Assembly: GCF_011801145.1 (NCBI RefSeq)
Contig: NZ_CP046172.1
Coordinates: 4,650,001-4,714,000 of the forward strand
Source: Nocardia arthritidis
GTDB lineage: Bacteria > Actinomycetota > Actinomycetes > Mycobacteriales > Mycobacteriaceae
DNA: 64,000 bases
Direction of reading: 5' to 3'
Of this stretch, positions 8,374-17,315 are shown in pieces. Each line of letters starts with the position of its first letter. Position 1 is the first letter of the stretch. Both the position numbers and the translations under genes were made by a program. The notes under the pieces were generated by a model, which saw only the letters and a program-made list of their open reading frames with translations, was not told where the DNA came from and made no database searches.

Positions 8374-9984
8374 ATGGCGCTGGAACCGGGGGCGATTTTC
8401 GCTGGTTATACGGTTGTCCGCCAGATCGGTGTCGGCGGTATGGGCCGGGTGTATCTGATGCGGCATCCGCGGCTGCCGATGAATGTGGCGGTAAAGGTGC
8501 TGGACAGTCAGTTCAGCAGCGACGCCAAGGCGCGGGCGCGCTTCGAACGCGAGGCCGATATCGCCGCGGGTTTGCACCACCGCAATATCGTGCGCGTGCA
8601 CGACCGCGGCATCGAAAACGAAAACCTGTGGATAGCCATGGATTTCGTGGACGGCCCGGATGCCGCCGAACTCATCGGCCGCGGACGGCTGCCGCTGGAG
8701 CGGGCGGTGGATATCGTCGCGCAGGCGGCCGCCGGGCTGGATTACGCACATCAGCGCGGCGTGCTGCACCGGGATGTGAAACCGGGCAATCTGCTCATCG
8801 GGCAGGAGGACGGCAAGGATCACGTGCAGATCGCCGATTTCGGCATAGCGCGCGGTTTGGACAATACGGTCACCGTCACCACATCGGTCACCGCGACCTT
8901 CGCCTATGCCGCGCCGGAACTGCTGAGCGGTGCGCCGGTGGATCACCGCGCCGATGTCTACGCGCTGGGATGCACGCTCTACCATCTGCTTTCGGGATCC
9001 GCGCCGTTCCCGAGCGGCAACCTGAGCGCGGTGATGTACAGCCACCTCAATATGCCGCCGCCGCGGCTCACCGCGACGCGATCCGACGCGCCCGCCGCGC
9101 TGGACGAGGTGATCGCCCGGTCGATGGCGAAGGATCCGGACCAGCGCTACCCGAACTGCACCGCGCTGGCCGAGGCGGCAAGGGCGGCGTTGGCGACGGC
9201 GCCGGAGAGCCACGAGGGGCCGACGCTGATCCGCCCGCCCGCGTTCCCGCCGCCCACACCGCCCAAATCGCTGCCGAACATTCCGATCCCGCAGCATTTC
9301 CACACCCCGCCGCCCTATATATTCCAGCCGAATCCGACTCCGCCGCACTCGATTCCGACGGTTCCGCCGCGAAAATCGAAGACCGGCTGGGTGATCGGCG
9401 GTGTTATCGCGGCGGTTGTCGTGGTGGCCGCCGCCGTCGGCATCGTGGCATGGCCGCGCACGGACAACTCCGATCACGCGAAGAATACGACCACCGTCAC
9501 CACGACGACGGTGCCGCGGACAACGACAACGCCGCCGCCGAACCCGCTCAGCCCGGCCGAAGCCGGACTCGTGCAGGTGCTTTCGCCGAGTCTGTTGACC
9601 ACGAGCAGCTGCGCCGCCGACCCGAAATTCGAATCCACCTCCGGCGCGACGGCCGCCGTCGACTGCGATGTGCCCGGCCTGAACCGGCAGGCCCGCATCG
9701 CCACCTTCACCGATGCGAAAGGGCTGGCGAGCGCGCTGGACAATCAGGCGAATCACCAGAGCGGCAACGGCACCTGCTCCGACGGCGGTTTCTACACCGG
9801 CACCTGGCGCGACGGCAACAACATCGTGCGCGGCAACACCGTATGCATCCGGATCGACCGCGACTACTACATCGCGACGGGTTTCGACGCGACCCGGCGG
9901 TTCGTGCTGATCGGCGATACCAGCGTGTCGGCCGTCTACGACTGGTGGGCGAAGAAGGTGCACCTGGTGTTCACCGATCAGTGA
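8374..9984 (+). CDS. Membrane-anchored Ser/Thr protein kinase (Pkn family)
   Basis: 536 residues. Kinase domain about 11-275: glycine loop GVGGMGRVY, ATP lysine K41 (AVKVLD), catalytic loop HRDVKPGNLL with D134, DFG at 155-157. Then a Pro-rich juxtamembrane linker, one membrane helix at about 339-360, a Thr/Pro-rich spacer, and a 150-residue extracellular domain with four cysteines (SSCAADP, AVDCDV, GTCSDGG, NTVCIR). This is the layout of PknH-type receptor kinases with a disulfide-bonded sensor. It has GGGAGG upstream and ends 4 bp from the convergent corA. Confidence 0.95.
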   Translation: MALEPGAIFAGYTVVRQIGVGGMGRVYLMRHPRLPMNVAVKVLDSQFSSDAKARARFEREADIAAGLHHRNIVRVHDRGIENENLWIAMDFVDGPDAAELIGRGRLPLERAVDIVAQAAAGLDYAHQRGVLHRDVKPGNLLIGQEDGKDHVQIADFGIARGLDNTVTVTTSVTATFAYAAPELLSGAPVDHRADVYALGCTLYHLLSGSAPFPSGNLSAVMYSHLNMPPPRLTATRSDAPAALDEVIARSMAKDPDQRYPNCTALAEAARAALATAPESHEGPTLIRPPAFPPPTPPKSLPNIPIPQHFHTPPPYIFQPNPTPPHSIPTVPPRKSKTGWVIGGVIAAVVVVAAAVGIVAWPRTDNSDHAKNTTTVTTTTVPRTTTTPPPNPLSPAEAGLVQVLSPSLLTTSSCAADPKFESTSGATAAVDCDVPGLNRQARIATFTDAKGLASALDNQANHQSGNGTCSDGGFYTGTWRDGNNIVRGNTVCIRIDRDYYIATGFDATRRFVLIGDTSVSAVYDWWAKKVHLVFTDQ

Positions 9985-9988
9985 GCGC

Positions 9989-10918
9989 TCAGCGCAGCCA
10001 ACCTTTCCGCTTCAGGTAGACCAGCGGGATCACCGCGGCGAGCAGCATCAGTATGGTTGCGGAAAAGCCGTATTCCCAATGTGTTTCGGGGATATGGGTG
10101 AAGTTCATGCCGCATACGGTCGCGATGAGCGTCGGCGGCAGGAACACCGCGGTGACGATGGTGAACACCTTGAGGATCTGGTTCTGCTCGATATCCAGCC
10201 AGGTGGTCACCGTATGTTGCAGGTAGCGCAGCTTGTCGTGCGCGGCGGCCGCGAGCTGTCGCACGCCGTCGATATCGGCGACGAGTACCGCGATCGGATC
10301 GGCCAATTCCCTGGTGTGGAACGGGAGTTCGGCGGCCAGGTGCCGGGCGGCGCGGGCCAGGTGCAGTTGGGTCTGCTGGGTGTGCGCGACGGTCTGTTCG
10401 GCCGCGTTCATCCGGCCCATGATCGCCCGCAGCTCCGACCCCTTTGTCGCCGTATCGATTTCGACGTCGACGGCGGCCAGTGCCGCGCCCGCGTGCTGGA
10501 CGGCGCGCTCGGCGGCCGCGTTGAGCGACCAGAGCAGCGCGTACATCACCCCGTGCGGGGAATCGGTGAGCGTCCGGTTGCGGCGCATCTTCGCGACGGC
10601 CTTGTCGAACGGGGCGAAATGGTCGGTGGGCTGCAGGGTGACCAGGAATTCGCCGCCGAGCGCGAAAACGATGGTCTCGCGTTCCACGCCGTCGGCGCGC
10701 CGATAGTTCGCGACCACCGGGAAGTAGAGGAAATCGTCGGTCTCCCAGAGCCGGTTGCCCGCGGCGACGAAATCGACGCCGAGGCGTTCGCGCAGTACGG
10801 CGGCGGTCTCCTCGTCGTCGCGGGCGAGCGGAATCCAATGCCGGTGCAGCACTTCGGTGTCGAAGCGTCCGTTGGTGGCGGGCAGGACGTCGGTGGTGGG
10901 GAAGATCGGCGCGGTCAT
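9989..10918 (-). CDS. corA: CorA-family divalent cation channel
   Basis: 309 residues from the ATG at 10918. A long soluble, mainly helical N-terminal domain precedes two C-terminal membrane helices; the first ends in the invariant GMN signature (VCGMNFTHIPE, about 270-272) and the second in a basic tail (YLKRKGWLR). CorA forms pentameric Mg2+/Co2+ channels in the cytoplasmic membrane. The frame could extend to 11266, but the added Arg/Pro-rich sequence is not family-like. No M-box riboswitch is visible upstream, unlike the mgtC operon at 49-50 kb. Confidence 0.93.
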   Translation of the reverse strand: MTAPIFPTTDVLPATNGRFDTEVLHRHWIPLARDDEETAAVLRERLGVDFVAAGNRLWETDDFLYFPVVANYRRADGVERETIVFALGGEFLVTLQPTDHFAPFDKAVAKMRRNRTLTDSPHGVMYALLWSLNAAAERAVQHAGAALAAVDVEIDTATKGSELRAIMGRMNAAEQTVAHTQQTQLHLARAARHLAAELPFHTRELADPIAVLVADIDGVRQLAAAAHDKLRYLQHTVTTWLDIEQNQILKVFTIVTAVFLPPTLIATVCGMNFTHIPETHWEYGFSATILMLLAAVIPLVYLKRKGWLR

Positions 10919-11400
10919 CGGGCTACCGCGGCCTCGGTGCGTGGTGGACCATGGCGAAACTCCAATACATGGGTGCCGGGCGGCGGTGTACCGCCCCGTT
11001 GGTGCGCGCAGTGTGTACGGCCGGAATCTATTGGGACACCGACCATTCGGATCGAGGAAAGATGGAACTAGGTGCCGTGGCGGCGATCCGTAGGCGCCGA
11101 TCGCCGCGTACGGGTCAACAACGCACCGGCGCAACCAGTTTCGCGAAAGCGGACCGATCGTGGACGTCGATAGTGTCATCCGGCATCTGCCGCTCACCCC
11201 GCTTCGTAGTGGTTGCTGCTCGGTAGACCAGACTGCTACCGCGGCACGAAATGCGCCATCCATCATTAGAGACCGCCGGCTACCGTCGCGTCAATCGCCC
11301 GGCGCAACCGTTCGCACTCCGGTCATCCGACCGTCAGGTACGGGTCACGAAACAAACCGCCCGGGCAGTGGAAAACGGGGCGCGTCAACACTTTCGGTCG
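10919..11400. other. 482-bp intergenic region, no gene called
   Basis: Upstream of corA and downstream of the reductase gene at 11401, both on the minus strand. It contains a short inverted repeat GGCGATC...GATCGCC near 11083-11106, but no convincing reading frame with a ribosome-binding site. I searched it for an M-box (GAGGCTCCT core) and found none. Confidence 0.5.
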
Positions 11401-12462
11401 TTACTGGTCGAACGCGATATGCACCCGCTGCGTCTCCGGCAGGGTCTGGCAGGCGAGGGTGAGCCCGGCGGCGATCTCCGTATCGAGCAGCGCCTCGTGC
11501 TGGACCATTCGGGTGCGCCCGCGCCGGACGGAACAGACGCAGGTGCCGCAGGCGGATTCGCGGCAGACGTACGGCGCGTCGATTCCGCTGTCCAGCAGCA
11601 CATCCAGCAGGCGTCGGTGTTTGGGCCAGTCCAGCGTATGCGTCGCGCCGTCGATCTCGATATCCACCGTCGCGGCGGCGCCGACCGGCGCGTCGAAGCC
11701 ACCGGCAGGCACCGTCGGCAGGGCGGCCGTGGCCGGAACCACCTCCTGGAAGGGATTGCCGTCCAGCGACCGGAACTCCTCGCGATACACCCGCCGCACC
11801 CGCAGCCGCAGCGCCGCGGCATCGAGCACGCTCAGGAAACCCGTTGGGCCGCAGGCATACCAGTTGAGCGCGGTGTACGGCCGCAGCACGTTGGCCAGAC
11901 CGGGCGCGGTCGGCAGCCCCCGCTCGGACTCCAACCAGTGCAGTATCCGCAGCCGCCGTGGGTGCCGGGTTTCCAGATCGGCGAGCTGCCGCGCGAAGAT
12001 CACGGACGGCCGGTCCCGGTTCGCGTAGAGCAGTACGATCCGGCCCCGCCCGACGGCCAGCATCGATTTGACGATCGAGAAGACGGGTGTGATGCCGCTG
12101 CCGCCCGCGCACAGCAGCACGTCGGCGGCGAGATCGCGCGGGCCGAAGACGCCGCCCGGTTCGAGCATCGTCATGGTGTCGCCCGCGGATACGGTGTCGC
12201 ACAACAGGTTCGACGCGTAGCCGCCCGCCGTCCGCTTGACCGTCACCGCGGGCCGCGGATCCAGGTGCGGGCTGCTGCACAGCGAATAGCAGCGCGCCAC
12301 CGACCCGGTCCGCGCGCTCGGCACCCGCAGCGTGAGGAATTGTCCTGGGCGGTAAGCGAAATGCTCGGCGAGGCCGCTGGGGACCGCGAAGACGAACGTC
12401 TTCGCCTCGGCTGTCTCCGCGATCACCTCGGCGATCCGCACCGCGTGTGCGCGCGGGTTCAT
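11401..12462 (-). CDS. Flavin- and 2Fe-2S-dependent oxidoreductase (phenol-hydroxylase-reductase/KshB type)
   Basis: 353 residues: FAD-binding domain with ARCYSLCSS (RxYS), NAD(P)H-binding domain with LLCAGGSGITP and YACGPTGF, then a C-terminal plant-type ferredoxin with cluster ligands C300, C305, C308 and C338 (CRESACGTC ... ACQ). This is a class IA electron-transfer reductase feeding an oxygenase, as in KshB or phenol hydroxylase reductases. The ATG overlaps the SDR stop (ATGA, 12459-12462). It is the last gene of a four-gene operon whose first two genes encode diiron-like proteins, its likely electron acceptors. Confidence 0.92.
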   Translation of the reverse strand: MNPRAHAVRIAEVIAETAEAKTFVFAVPSGLAEHFAYRPGQFLTLRVPSARTGSVARCYSLCSSPHLDPRPAVTVKRTAGGYASNLLCDTVSAGDTMTMLEPGGVFGPRDLAADVLLCAGGSGITPVFSIVKSMLAVGRGRIVLLYANRDRPSVIFARQLADLETRHPRRLRILHWLESERGLPTAPGLANVLRPYTALNWYACGPTGFLSVLDAAALRLRVRRVYREEFRSLDGNPFQEVVPATAALPTVPAGGFDAPVGAAATVDIEIDGATHTLDWPKHRRLLDVLLDSGIDAPYVCRESACGTCVCSVRRGRTRMVQHEALLDTEIAAGLTLACQTLPETQRVHIAFDQ

Positions 12463-13394
12463 GGCTCGATCGGAACCCGCGAATCATCCGGTGCGGCAAT
12501 GCGATCTCCGACTTGCCGATCGAGCAGCCGCAGCCCGGCCTCGGCCAGCCAGGCGAACCGCTCGACCGAGAAGGGCTGGGCGATGCGCCGGTTCACGCCC
12601 GGCGCGATCCGCCCGAGGAAGTATCCGAGCCAGGCCTCGGCGCGCACCGGAACCACCGCGAGATCGAACCGCACCGCCCGCTCGACCGCCCGCGCCACCA
12701 GCTCGGCGCTGAGCGGCGCGAACGGCAGCCGCTCCGCGAATTCCTGTGCCATGCGCGCGAATTCCTTTCCGCGCCGGACCAATTCGGGATCGACGCCGAC
12801 CGTGATCGCGTGCTCGCCGATATTGGTGTTGATCACGCCGGGGCAGATGGCGCTGACGCCGATACCCTTGGGCCCGAGTTCGAGCCGCAGGCATTCGGTG
12901 AGCATTTTCACCCCGGCCTTGGATACCGCGTACGCGGACCCGAGCGGTATCGGCGTGAAGGCGGCGGCGGAGGCGATATTGACGATCTGCCCCCGCTTGC
13001 CGTAATCGACCATCTGCCTGCCGAATACGCGACAGCCGTGCACAACGCCGAGCAGATTCACGCCGAGCTGTTTGTCCCAGTCGGCGGGAGAGAGATCGAG
13101 AAACGCGCCGCCGACCAGCATCCCGGCATTGTTCACCAGCACATCCGGCACGCCGAATTCGGTGCGGACGCGCTGCGCGAACGTCTCCCACGCATCCGGA
13201 TCGGTCACATCCAACCATTCGGCCGTCGCGCCATCGCCGGCGATCGCCACCGTCTCCTTGGCCGCGGCCAGGTCGATATCCGCGACGATAACGTGGGATC
13301 CGTTGCGCGCGAAGCGGGTAGCGATTGCTCGCCCGATCCCGCTGCCCGCGCCGGTGACGACGACGAGGTCCGGTCGTATGCCGTTGAATTTCAT
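12459..13394 (-). CDS. Short-chain dehydrogenase/reductase
   Basis: 311 residues starting at the ATG 13394-13392. Classical SDR features: TGAGSGIG nucleotide motif at about 14-21, NNAG at 88-91, catalytic S142, Y155 and K159 (AYAVSK). After residue 250 there is a C-terminal extension similar to the SDR half of EphD-type proteins. The substrate is unknown; EphD-like SDRs are linked to mycolate or lipid metabolism. It follows the diiron-like gene by 7 bp and overlaps the reductase gene, so it belongs to the same operon. Confidence 0.9.
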   Translation of the reverse strand: MKFNGIRPDLVVVTGAGSGIGRAIATRFARNGSHVIVADIDLAAAKETVAIAGDGATAEWLDVTDPDAWETFAQRVRTEFGVPDVLVNNAGMLVGGAFLDLSPADWDKQLGVNLLGVVHGCRVFGRQMVDYGKRGQIVNIASAAAFTPIPLGSAYAVSKAGVKMLTECLRLELGPKGIGVSAICPGVINTNIGEHAITVGVDPELVRRGKEFARMAQEFAERLPFAPLSAELVARAVERAVRFDLAVVPVRAEAWLGYFLGRIAPGVNRRIAQPFSVERFAWLAEAGLRLLDRQVGDRIAAPDDSRVPIEP

Positions 13395-13401
13395 CGGTGC
13401 C

Positions 13402-14250
13402 TCACCGCACTCGATCGGTGAGGGTGCCTTCGGCGCCGAAAAGCTCATCCTGCCAACGCCGCAGCAGCGCGACGGTATCGACATCGTCGGGATGGAATCC
13501 GGGGCGCAGATACACCCGAATCTCGCGCATCAGCCCGCGCACGATCGGTCCGCGATACAGGTGATAGGACTCGCGGGCGACCGTGATCGGTTGCCACGCG
13601 GCGGGATCCAGCAGTATCGATGCCGCGACCGCCACTGATACGCCGGGAATGGTGAAGAGGTAGAGGAATGTCATCACCAGGATGCGCAGCCATTCCGGAT
13701 TGCCGGTCGCGCGGTACACGTCGAAGGCCACCGACTTGTGCTCCAACTCCTCCAACGCGTGCCAGTTCAACAGGTTTCGCACCTCGTCGTCGCCGGCCAG
13801 CGCCTGGATCTCCGGACTGGACAGCACCCGTTGCGCCAGCACGGCCGTGTAGTGCTCGGCCGCGGCCACCGCGGCGAGATGCGCGGCGGCGGGTGCGTAC
13901 CGGTCGAGCCTGGGCAGGATCCATTCGTAGCGGGCGATGAGCCGGGGCAGCCGGTATCCGAGGGCGCAGAGCTGCTCGTTGAGGCGGCCGTGCTGCTGGC
14001 CGTGCACCGCCTCCTGCCCGATGAACGACGCCATCCGCTTCTTGAGCACCGGATCGGTGACCTGATCGGTGAAGCGGCGCACGGCTCTGATGAACGACTC
14101 CTCGCCGGGCGGGAACGCGGCCGAGAGCAGCGCGACGAAATGGCTCAGGACGATATCGTCGTCGGCGAAGTATTTCGTCATCGGTTCGGGTTCGCCGAAC
14201 CGGAAACGCATCCGGCGCACGCGCGGATAGGCTGTTGCCACGCTTGTCAT
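13402..14250 (-). CDS. PF10118-type 'metal-dependent hydrolase', probably ferritin-like diiron protein (copy 2)
   Basis: 282 residues. Family annotation is predicted metal-dependent hydrolase, but the residues read as a four-helix diiron site: E51 (PPGEESF), E80xxH83 (GQEAVHGQQH), E132 (AAAEHYT) and E168xxH171 (EELEHKSVAFD). A hydrophobic segment follows at about 188-212. It is about 22 bp downstream of a close paralogue and upstream of an SDR and a flavin/2Fe-2S reductase, which suggests oxygenase or desaturase chemistry. Family membership is confident; the oxidative role is my inference. Confidence 0.82.
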   Translation of the reverse strand: MTSVATAYPRVRRMRFRFGEPEPMTKYFADDDIVLSHFVALLSAAFPPGEESFIRAVRRFTDQVTDPVLKKRMASFIGQEAVHGQQHGRLNEQLCALGYRLPRLIARYEWILPRLDRYAPAAAHLAAVAAAEHYTAVLAQRVLSSPEIQALAGDDEVRNLLNWHALEELEHKSVAFDVYRATGNPEWLRILVMTFLYLFTIPGVSVAVAASILLDPAAWQPITVARESYHLYRGPIVRGLMREIRVYLRPGFHPDDVDTVALLRRWQDELFGAEGTLTDRVR

Positions 14251-14272
14251 GTGAATCTCCGTTGATCCGAAC

Positions 14273-15139
14273 TCATCTGAGGTGGCCGACGAGCATGCCT
14301 TCGGTGCCGAAGAGCTCGGTTTGCCAGCGCCGCAAGAGGTCTCGGGTGTCCACGTCGTCGGGGTGGAACCCCGGCCGCAGATACACCACGAGTTCGCGGC
14401 CCATACCGCGGAAGATGGGTCCGCGGAAGAGTTCATAGGATTCGCGCAGCAGTGCGAACGGATGCCTGCGCGCATAACCGTCCCTGGCCAGCGAGACCGT
14501 GAGGGCGAGCACGGTGAACGGCACGGTGAGCGCGACCATCGCCGCCATGGTCGCGATGCGCATGGTCTCGGTACCGCCGACGGACCGGTAGACGTCGAAG
14601 GCCACCGACTTGTGCTCGAGTTCCTCGAAAGCGTGCCAGTTCAACAGGTTTCGCACCTCTTCGTCCCCGGCGAGCGCCTGGATCTCGGGGCTTTCGAGCG
14701 TGCGCCGGGCCAGCACCGCGGTGTAGTGCTCGGCCGCGGCGGTGGCCGCCAGGTGCAGATGGGCGGGCAGACGCTGTTCCAGCCGCAGGGCGCGCCGCTC
14801 GGCCTCGGGCGTGTCCAGCCACGCGATGGGATAGCCCATATCGATGAGCTTGTCGTTGAGCAGCCGGTGCTGCCGACCGTGCGTGGCCTCCTGGCCGATG
14901 AATCCGGCGACCCGCTTCTTGAGCACCGGATCGGTGATGTGGTCCGCGAAGCGGCGCACGGATCTGATGAACGACTCCTCGCCGGGTGGGAATCCGGCGG
15001 ACAGCCCGGCGATGAAATGGCTGAAGACCATATCCCCGCCCGCGTAGTACTTCGTCATCGGTTCGGGTTCGCCGAACCGGAAGGTGATGCGCCGCGCCTT
15101 CGGATATCCGTTTGTCGCGCGCACATGCTGTTCGGTCAT
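14273..15139 (-). CDS. PF10118-type 'metal-dependent hydrolase', probably ferritin-like diiron protein (copy 1)
   Basis: 288 residues, first gene of the operon. The ATG at 15139 is preceded by GAGGTG; the upstream in-frame ATG at 15151 lacks one. It shares with the following gene the N-terminal RFRFGEPEPMTKY-like block, GEESFIRSVRRF, GQEATHGRQH, AAAEHYTAV and the EELEHKSVAFDVY block, i.e. the E / ExxH / E / ExxH set of a diiron helical bundle. A membrane-seeking stretch (MVALTVPFTVLALTVSLA) follows at about 205-222. The two copies probably arose by tandem duplication and may act as a pair. Confidence 0.82.
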   Translation of the reverse strand: MTEQHVRATNGYPKARRITFRFGEPEPMTKYYAGGDMVFSHFIAGLSAGFPPGEESFIRSVRRFADHITDPVLKKRVAGFIGQEATHGRQHRLLNDKLIDMGYPIAWLDTPEAERRALRLEQRLPAHLHLAATAAAEHYTAVLARRTLESPEIQALAGDEEVRNLLNWHAFEELEHKSVAFDVYRSVGGTETMRIATMAAMVALTVPFTVLALTVSLARDGYARRHPFALLRESYELFRGPIFRGMGRELVVYLRPGFHPDDVDTRDLLRRWQTELFGTEGMLVGHLR

Positions 15140-15154
15140 GATGCACCTCATTGG

Positions 15155-15215
15155 GCTGGTACCGCAGGTATCGGGTACCTAGTAGTACGGTAGCGTCTCA
15201 GACGGATAATTCCTA
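15155..15215 (-). promoter_or_regulatory. Promoter/operator region of the diiron-SDR-reductase operon
   Basis: Upstream of the operon the sequence holds repeated GGTACC elements (15158-15163 and 15174-15179) and TACTACTAGGTACC on the minus strand, an arrangement typical of a regulator-binding site. No adjacent regulator gene is present; the divergent gene is an HtrA-like protease. Exact promoter elements are uncertain. Confidence 0.3.
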
Positions 15216-15401
15216 GGCCTTCGCCGCCGATATCGGGCAGCGATTCGGATCGGCGACCGGTAATCGGCGGTGCTGTAGTTCGCCGTTCGGTTCTTTGTCC
15301 CAGACGCGCCATTGCGCCCACGGCGAACGCGATGGGCAAGCGGGCGCGCCCGGCGCATCCTGGTGAGGTACGGATGTAATCATGTAAGCAAGGGGGCCGC
15401 C

Positions 15402-16367
15402 GTGGACGACGATTCGGTCCTGTCGAAAAACGATGCGGAACAGGCCGATCGCGATGCGGCCGCACTGGATGCGTACTCGCGCACCGTGATCGCGGTGGCC
15501 GCATCGGTGACGCCGCACGTGGCCAGCGTGCGCACCCGGCGCGGCAGCGGCTCCGCCGTGGTCTTCACCGACGACGGATTCCTGCTCACCAATGCGCACG
15601 TGGTCGGCGCGGCTAGCGGCGGCGAGGTGACCTTCGCCGACGGCGTCGAATCGAGATTCGATGTGATCGGCGTCGATCCGCTGTCGGATCTGGCGGTGCT
15701 GCGGGCCCGTGGCGGCGGGCCGGGCGCGGTGCGGTTGGGGGATGCGGACCGGTTGGTGGTCGGGCAACTCGTTGTGGCCGTTGGCAGTCCGCTCGGGTTG
15801 GCCGGATCGGTGACGGCGGGTGTGGTGAGCGCGCTCGGGCGGGCGGTGCCGGTCGCCTCGAATCGCGCCGGGCGGGTGATCGAGGATGTCATCCAGACCG
15901 ACGCCGCGCTGAATCCGGGGAATTCCGGTGGTGCGCTGGCGGATTCGGCCGGGCGGGTGGTCGGCATCAATACCGCTGTCGCGGGAATCGGCCTGGGCCT
16001 TGCCATTCCGATGAACGCCACCACGCAGCGCATCGTGAGCACCCTGCTGCGCGACGGCCGGGTCCGCCGCGCCTACCTCGGGCTGGTCGGGGTGCCCGCG
16101 CCGCTGCCGGACGCGCTGGCCGCGCGCACCGGTCAGGCGGCGGGGGTGCGGATCATGGAGGTGGTGCGCGGCGGCCCCGCCGATCGCGCCGGAATCCGCC
16201 GCGGCGACCTGGTACTCAGCGTGGCACGCGCGGAAGTCCGTGACGCGCAGGGCATTCAGCGACAGCTCTTCGCCGAGGCCATCGGCAGATCACTGCCGGT
16301 CACCGTGCTGCGCAACGGCGCGATGGTCGACGTGATCGCCGTGCCGACCGAACTCACCGTCGACTGA
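15402..16367 (+). CDS. HtrA/DegP-like trypsin-fold serine protease with PDZ domain
   Basis: 321 residues from a GTG at 15402 with AGGGGG upstream; earlier starts give Arg-rich non-family sequence. Protease domain with catalytic His in LTNAHVV, Asp in PLSDLAVL and Ser in NPGNSGGAL, followed by a PDZ domain (about 225-318, GPADRAGIRRGDLVLSV). There is no signal peptide or membrane helix, so unlike most actinobacterial HtrA proteins it is predicted to be cytoplasmic. Its 3' end overlaps the convergent TVP38 gene by 78 bp. Confidence 0.92.
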   Translation: MDDDSVLSKNDAEQADRDAAALDAYSRTVIAVAASVTPHVASVRTRRGSGSAVVFTDDGFLLTNAHVVGAASGGEVTFADGVESRFDVIGVDPLSDLAVLRARGGGPGAVRLGDADRLVVGQLVVAVGSPLGLAGSVTAGVVSALGRAVPVASNRAGRVIEDVIQTDAALNPGNSGGALADSAGRVVGINTAVAGIGLGLAIPMNATTQRIVSTLLRDGRVRRAYLGLVGVPAPLPDALAARTGQAAGVRIMEVVRGGPADRAGIRRGDLVLSVARAEVRDAQGIQRQLFAEAIGRSLPVTVLRNGAMVDVIAVPTELTVD

Positions 16368-17018
16368 GTGATCGGATTCCGGTACGCGCCAGCGCATGTC
16401 GACCAGCAGCCCGACCAGGCCGACGGCGAGGCAGGTCACGGTGACGACGAGGGAGGTGGTGCTCACGTGGCCGGTGAGCCCGTCCCCGAGCAGGACCGTG
16501 CCGACGGTGCCGGGCAGGATGCCGACGACGGTGGCCACCAGATACGGCGTGAACCGGACCGCAGAAAGGGCGCTGCAGTAGTTCACCACCGAGAACGGCG
16601 CGAAGCTGATGAGCCGCAGCGAACCGACGGCGAGCCAACCCCGCATGGCCAGCCGCCGGTTGATGGCGTGCACCGCGGGATGGGTGAGCCGCCCGCGCAC
16701 ACGGTCCCGGTCCAGGGCGCGGATCAGCAGCAGCGTCAGCACCGCGCTGACCGTGGTCGCGCCGACCGCGATGAAAATGCCGAGCCACGGCCCGAAGAGC
16801 AGTCCGGCGCTGAGGGTGAATACGGTGCGCGGGAACGGCGCCATGGTGACCAGCACGTGTGCGATGAAGAACAGCAGCACGAACGAGGGGCCGACCGCAT
16901 GCGCCCACTCCTGAATCCGGTGCGGGCCCGGCAGCGGAACCAGCAGCGCCACGACGAACAGCGCGACACCGCCCGCGAGCAGCGCGACGGTCCGTGGGTT
17001 CCGCAACAGCCTTTGCAC
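16290..17018 (-). CDS. TVP38/TMEM64 (DedA-superfamily) membrane protein
   Basis: 242 residues with about five membrane helices. The family core is MAPFPRTVFTLSAGLLFGPWLGI and SLRLISFAPFSVVNYCSAL, where the FG/P-rich re-entrant segment and SFAPFSVVNY match the SNARE-associated/TVP38 domain. These proteins act in membrane lipid scrambling or homeostasis. The last about 25 residues (GEFGRHGDHVDHRAVAQ...) are hydrophilic and are encoded antisense to the protease gene end. The start is an ATG at 17018 near the A/T-poor gap leading to mutA. Confidence 0.85.
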   Translation of the reverse strand: MQRLLRNPRTVALLAGGVALFVVALLVPLPGPHRIQEWAHAVGPSFVLLFFIAHVLVTMAPFPRTVFTLSAGLLFGPWLGIFIAVGATTVSAVLTLLLIRALDRDRVRGRLTHPAVHAINRRLAMRGWLAVGSLRLISFAPFSVVNYCSALSAVRFTPYLVATVVGILPGTVGTVLLGDGLTGHVSTTSLVVTVTCLAVGLVGLLVDMRWRVPESDHSVDGEFGRHGDHVDHRAVAQHGDRQ

Positions 17019-17315
17019 CCGACAAGGTTACCGGCCGCCGCCCGGCGGGCCGTGCCACCGCTGGTGGGTTCGCGGCTAGCATCGGAATTGGCGCCGACCC
17101 ACCGGCGTGCCCGCTGAGCTGGGTGAACGAACTCCTGATCGCGATGTGAACGGGTCACACAGCCCCATGTGAATATCGTGCGAAGGCTTGGGCGCACGCC
17201 CGGGTATCCAGTAATCCTGGAGTGAGCAAGTGTTTACAAGGGCCGCCGCGCGCGGTCACCGGAGTGCGTGATCCCATCCGGAAGCGGTAGCTTGCCTACC
17301 GTCGGAGGTTCGCGC
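17019..17315. other. Intergenic region between TVP38 gene and mutA
   Basis: About 300 bp with divergent promoters. I see GTGTTTACAAG near 17230 as a possible promoter element for mutA and the ribosome-binding GGAGG at 17304-17308. There is no cobalamin riboswitch, although the downstream genes need B12. Confidence 0.4.

Noticed and set aside
8311..9963. Long minus-strand frame across the kinase gene
   Set aside because: It is a shadow of the Ser/Thr kinase whose catalytic motifs are all on the plus strand.
10919..11400. Search for a Mg2+ riboswitch before corA
   Set aside because: The invariant GAGGCTCCT and GACGCC elements seen at 50.3-50.4 kb are absent here on both strands.
17019..17315. 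Search for a cobalamin riboswitch before mutAB
   Set aside because: No B12-box-like sequence was found, although MutB needs B12.
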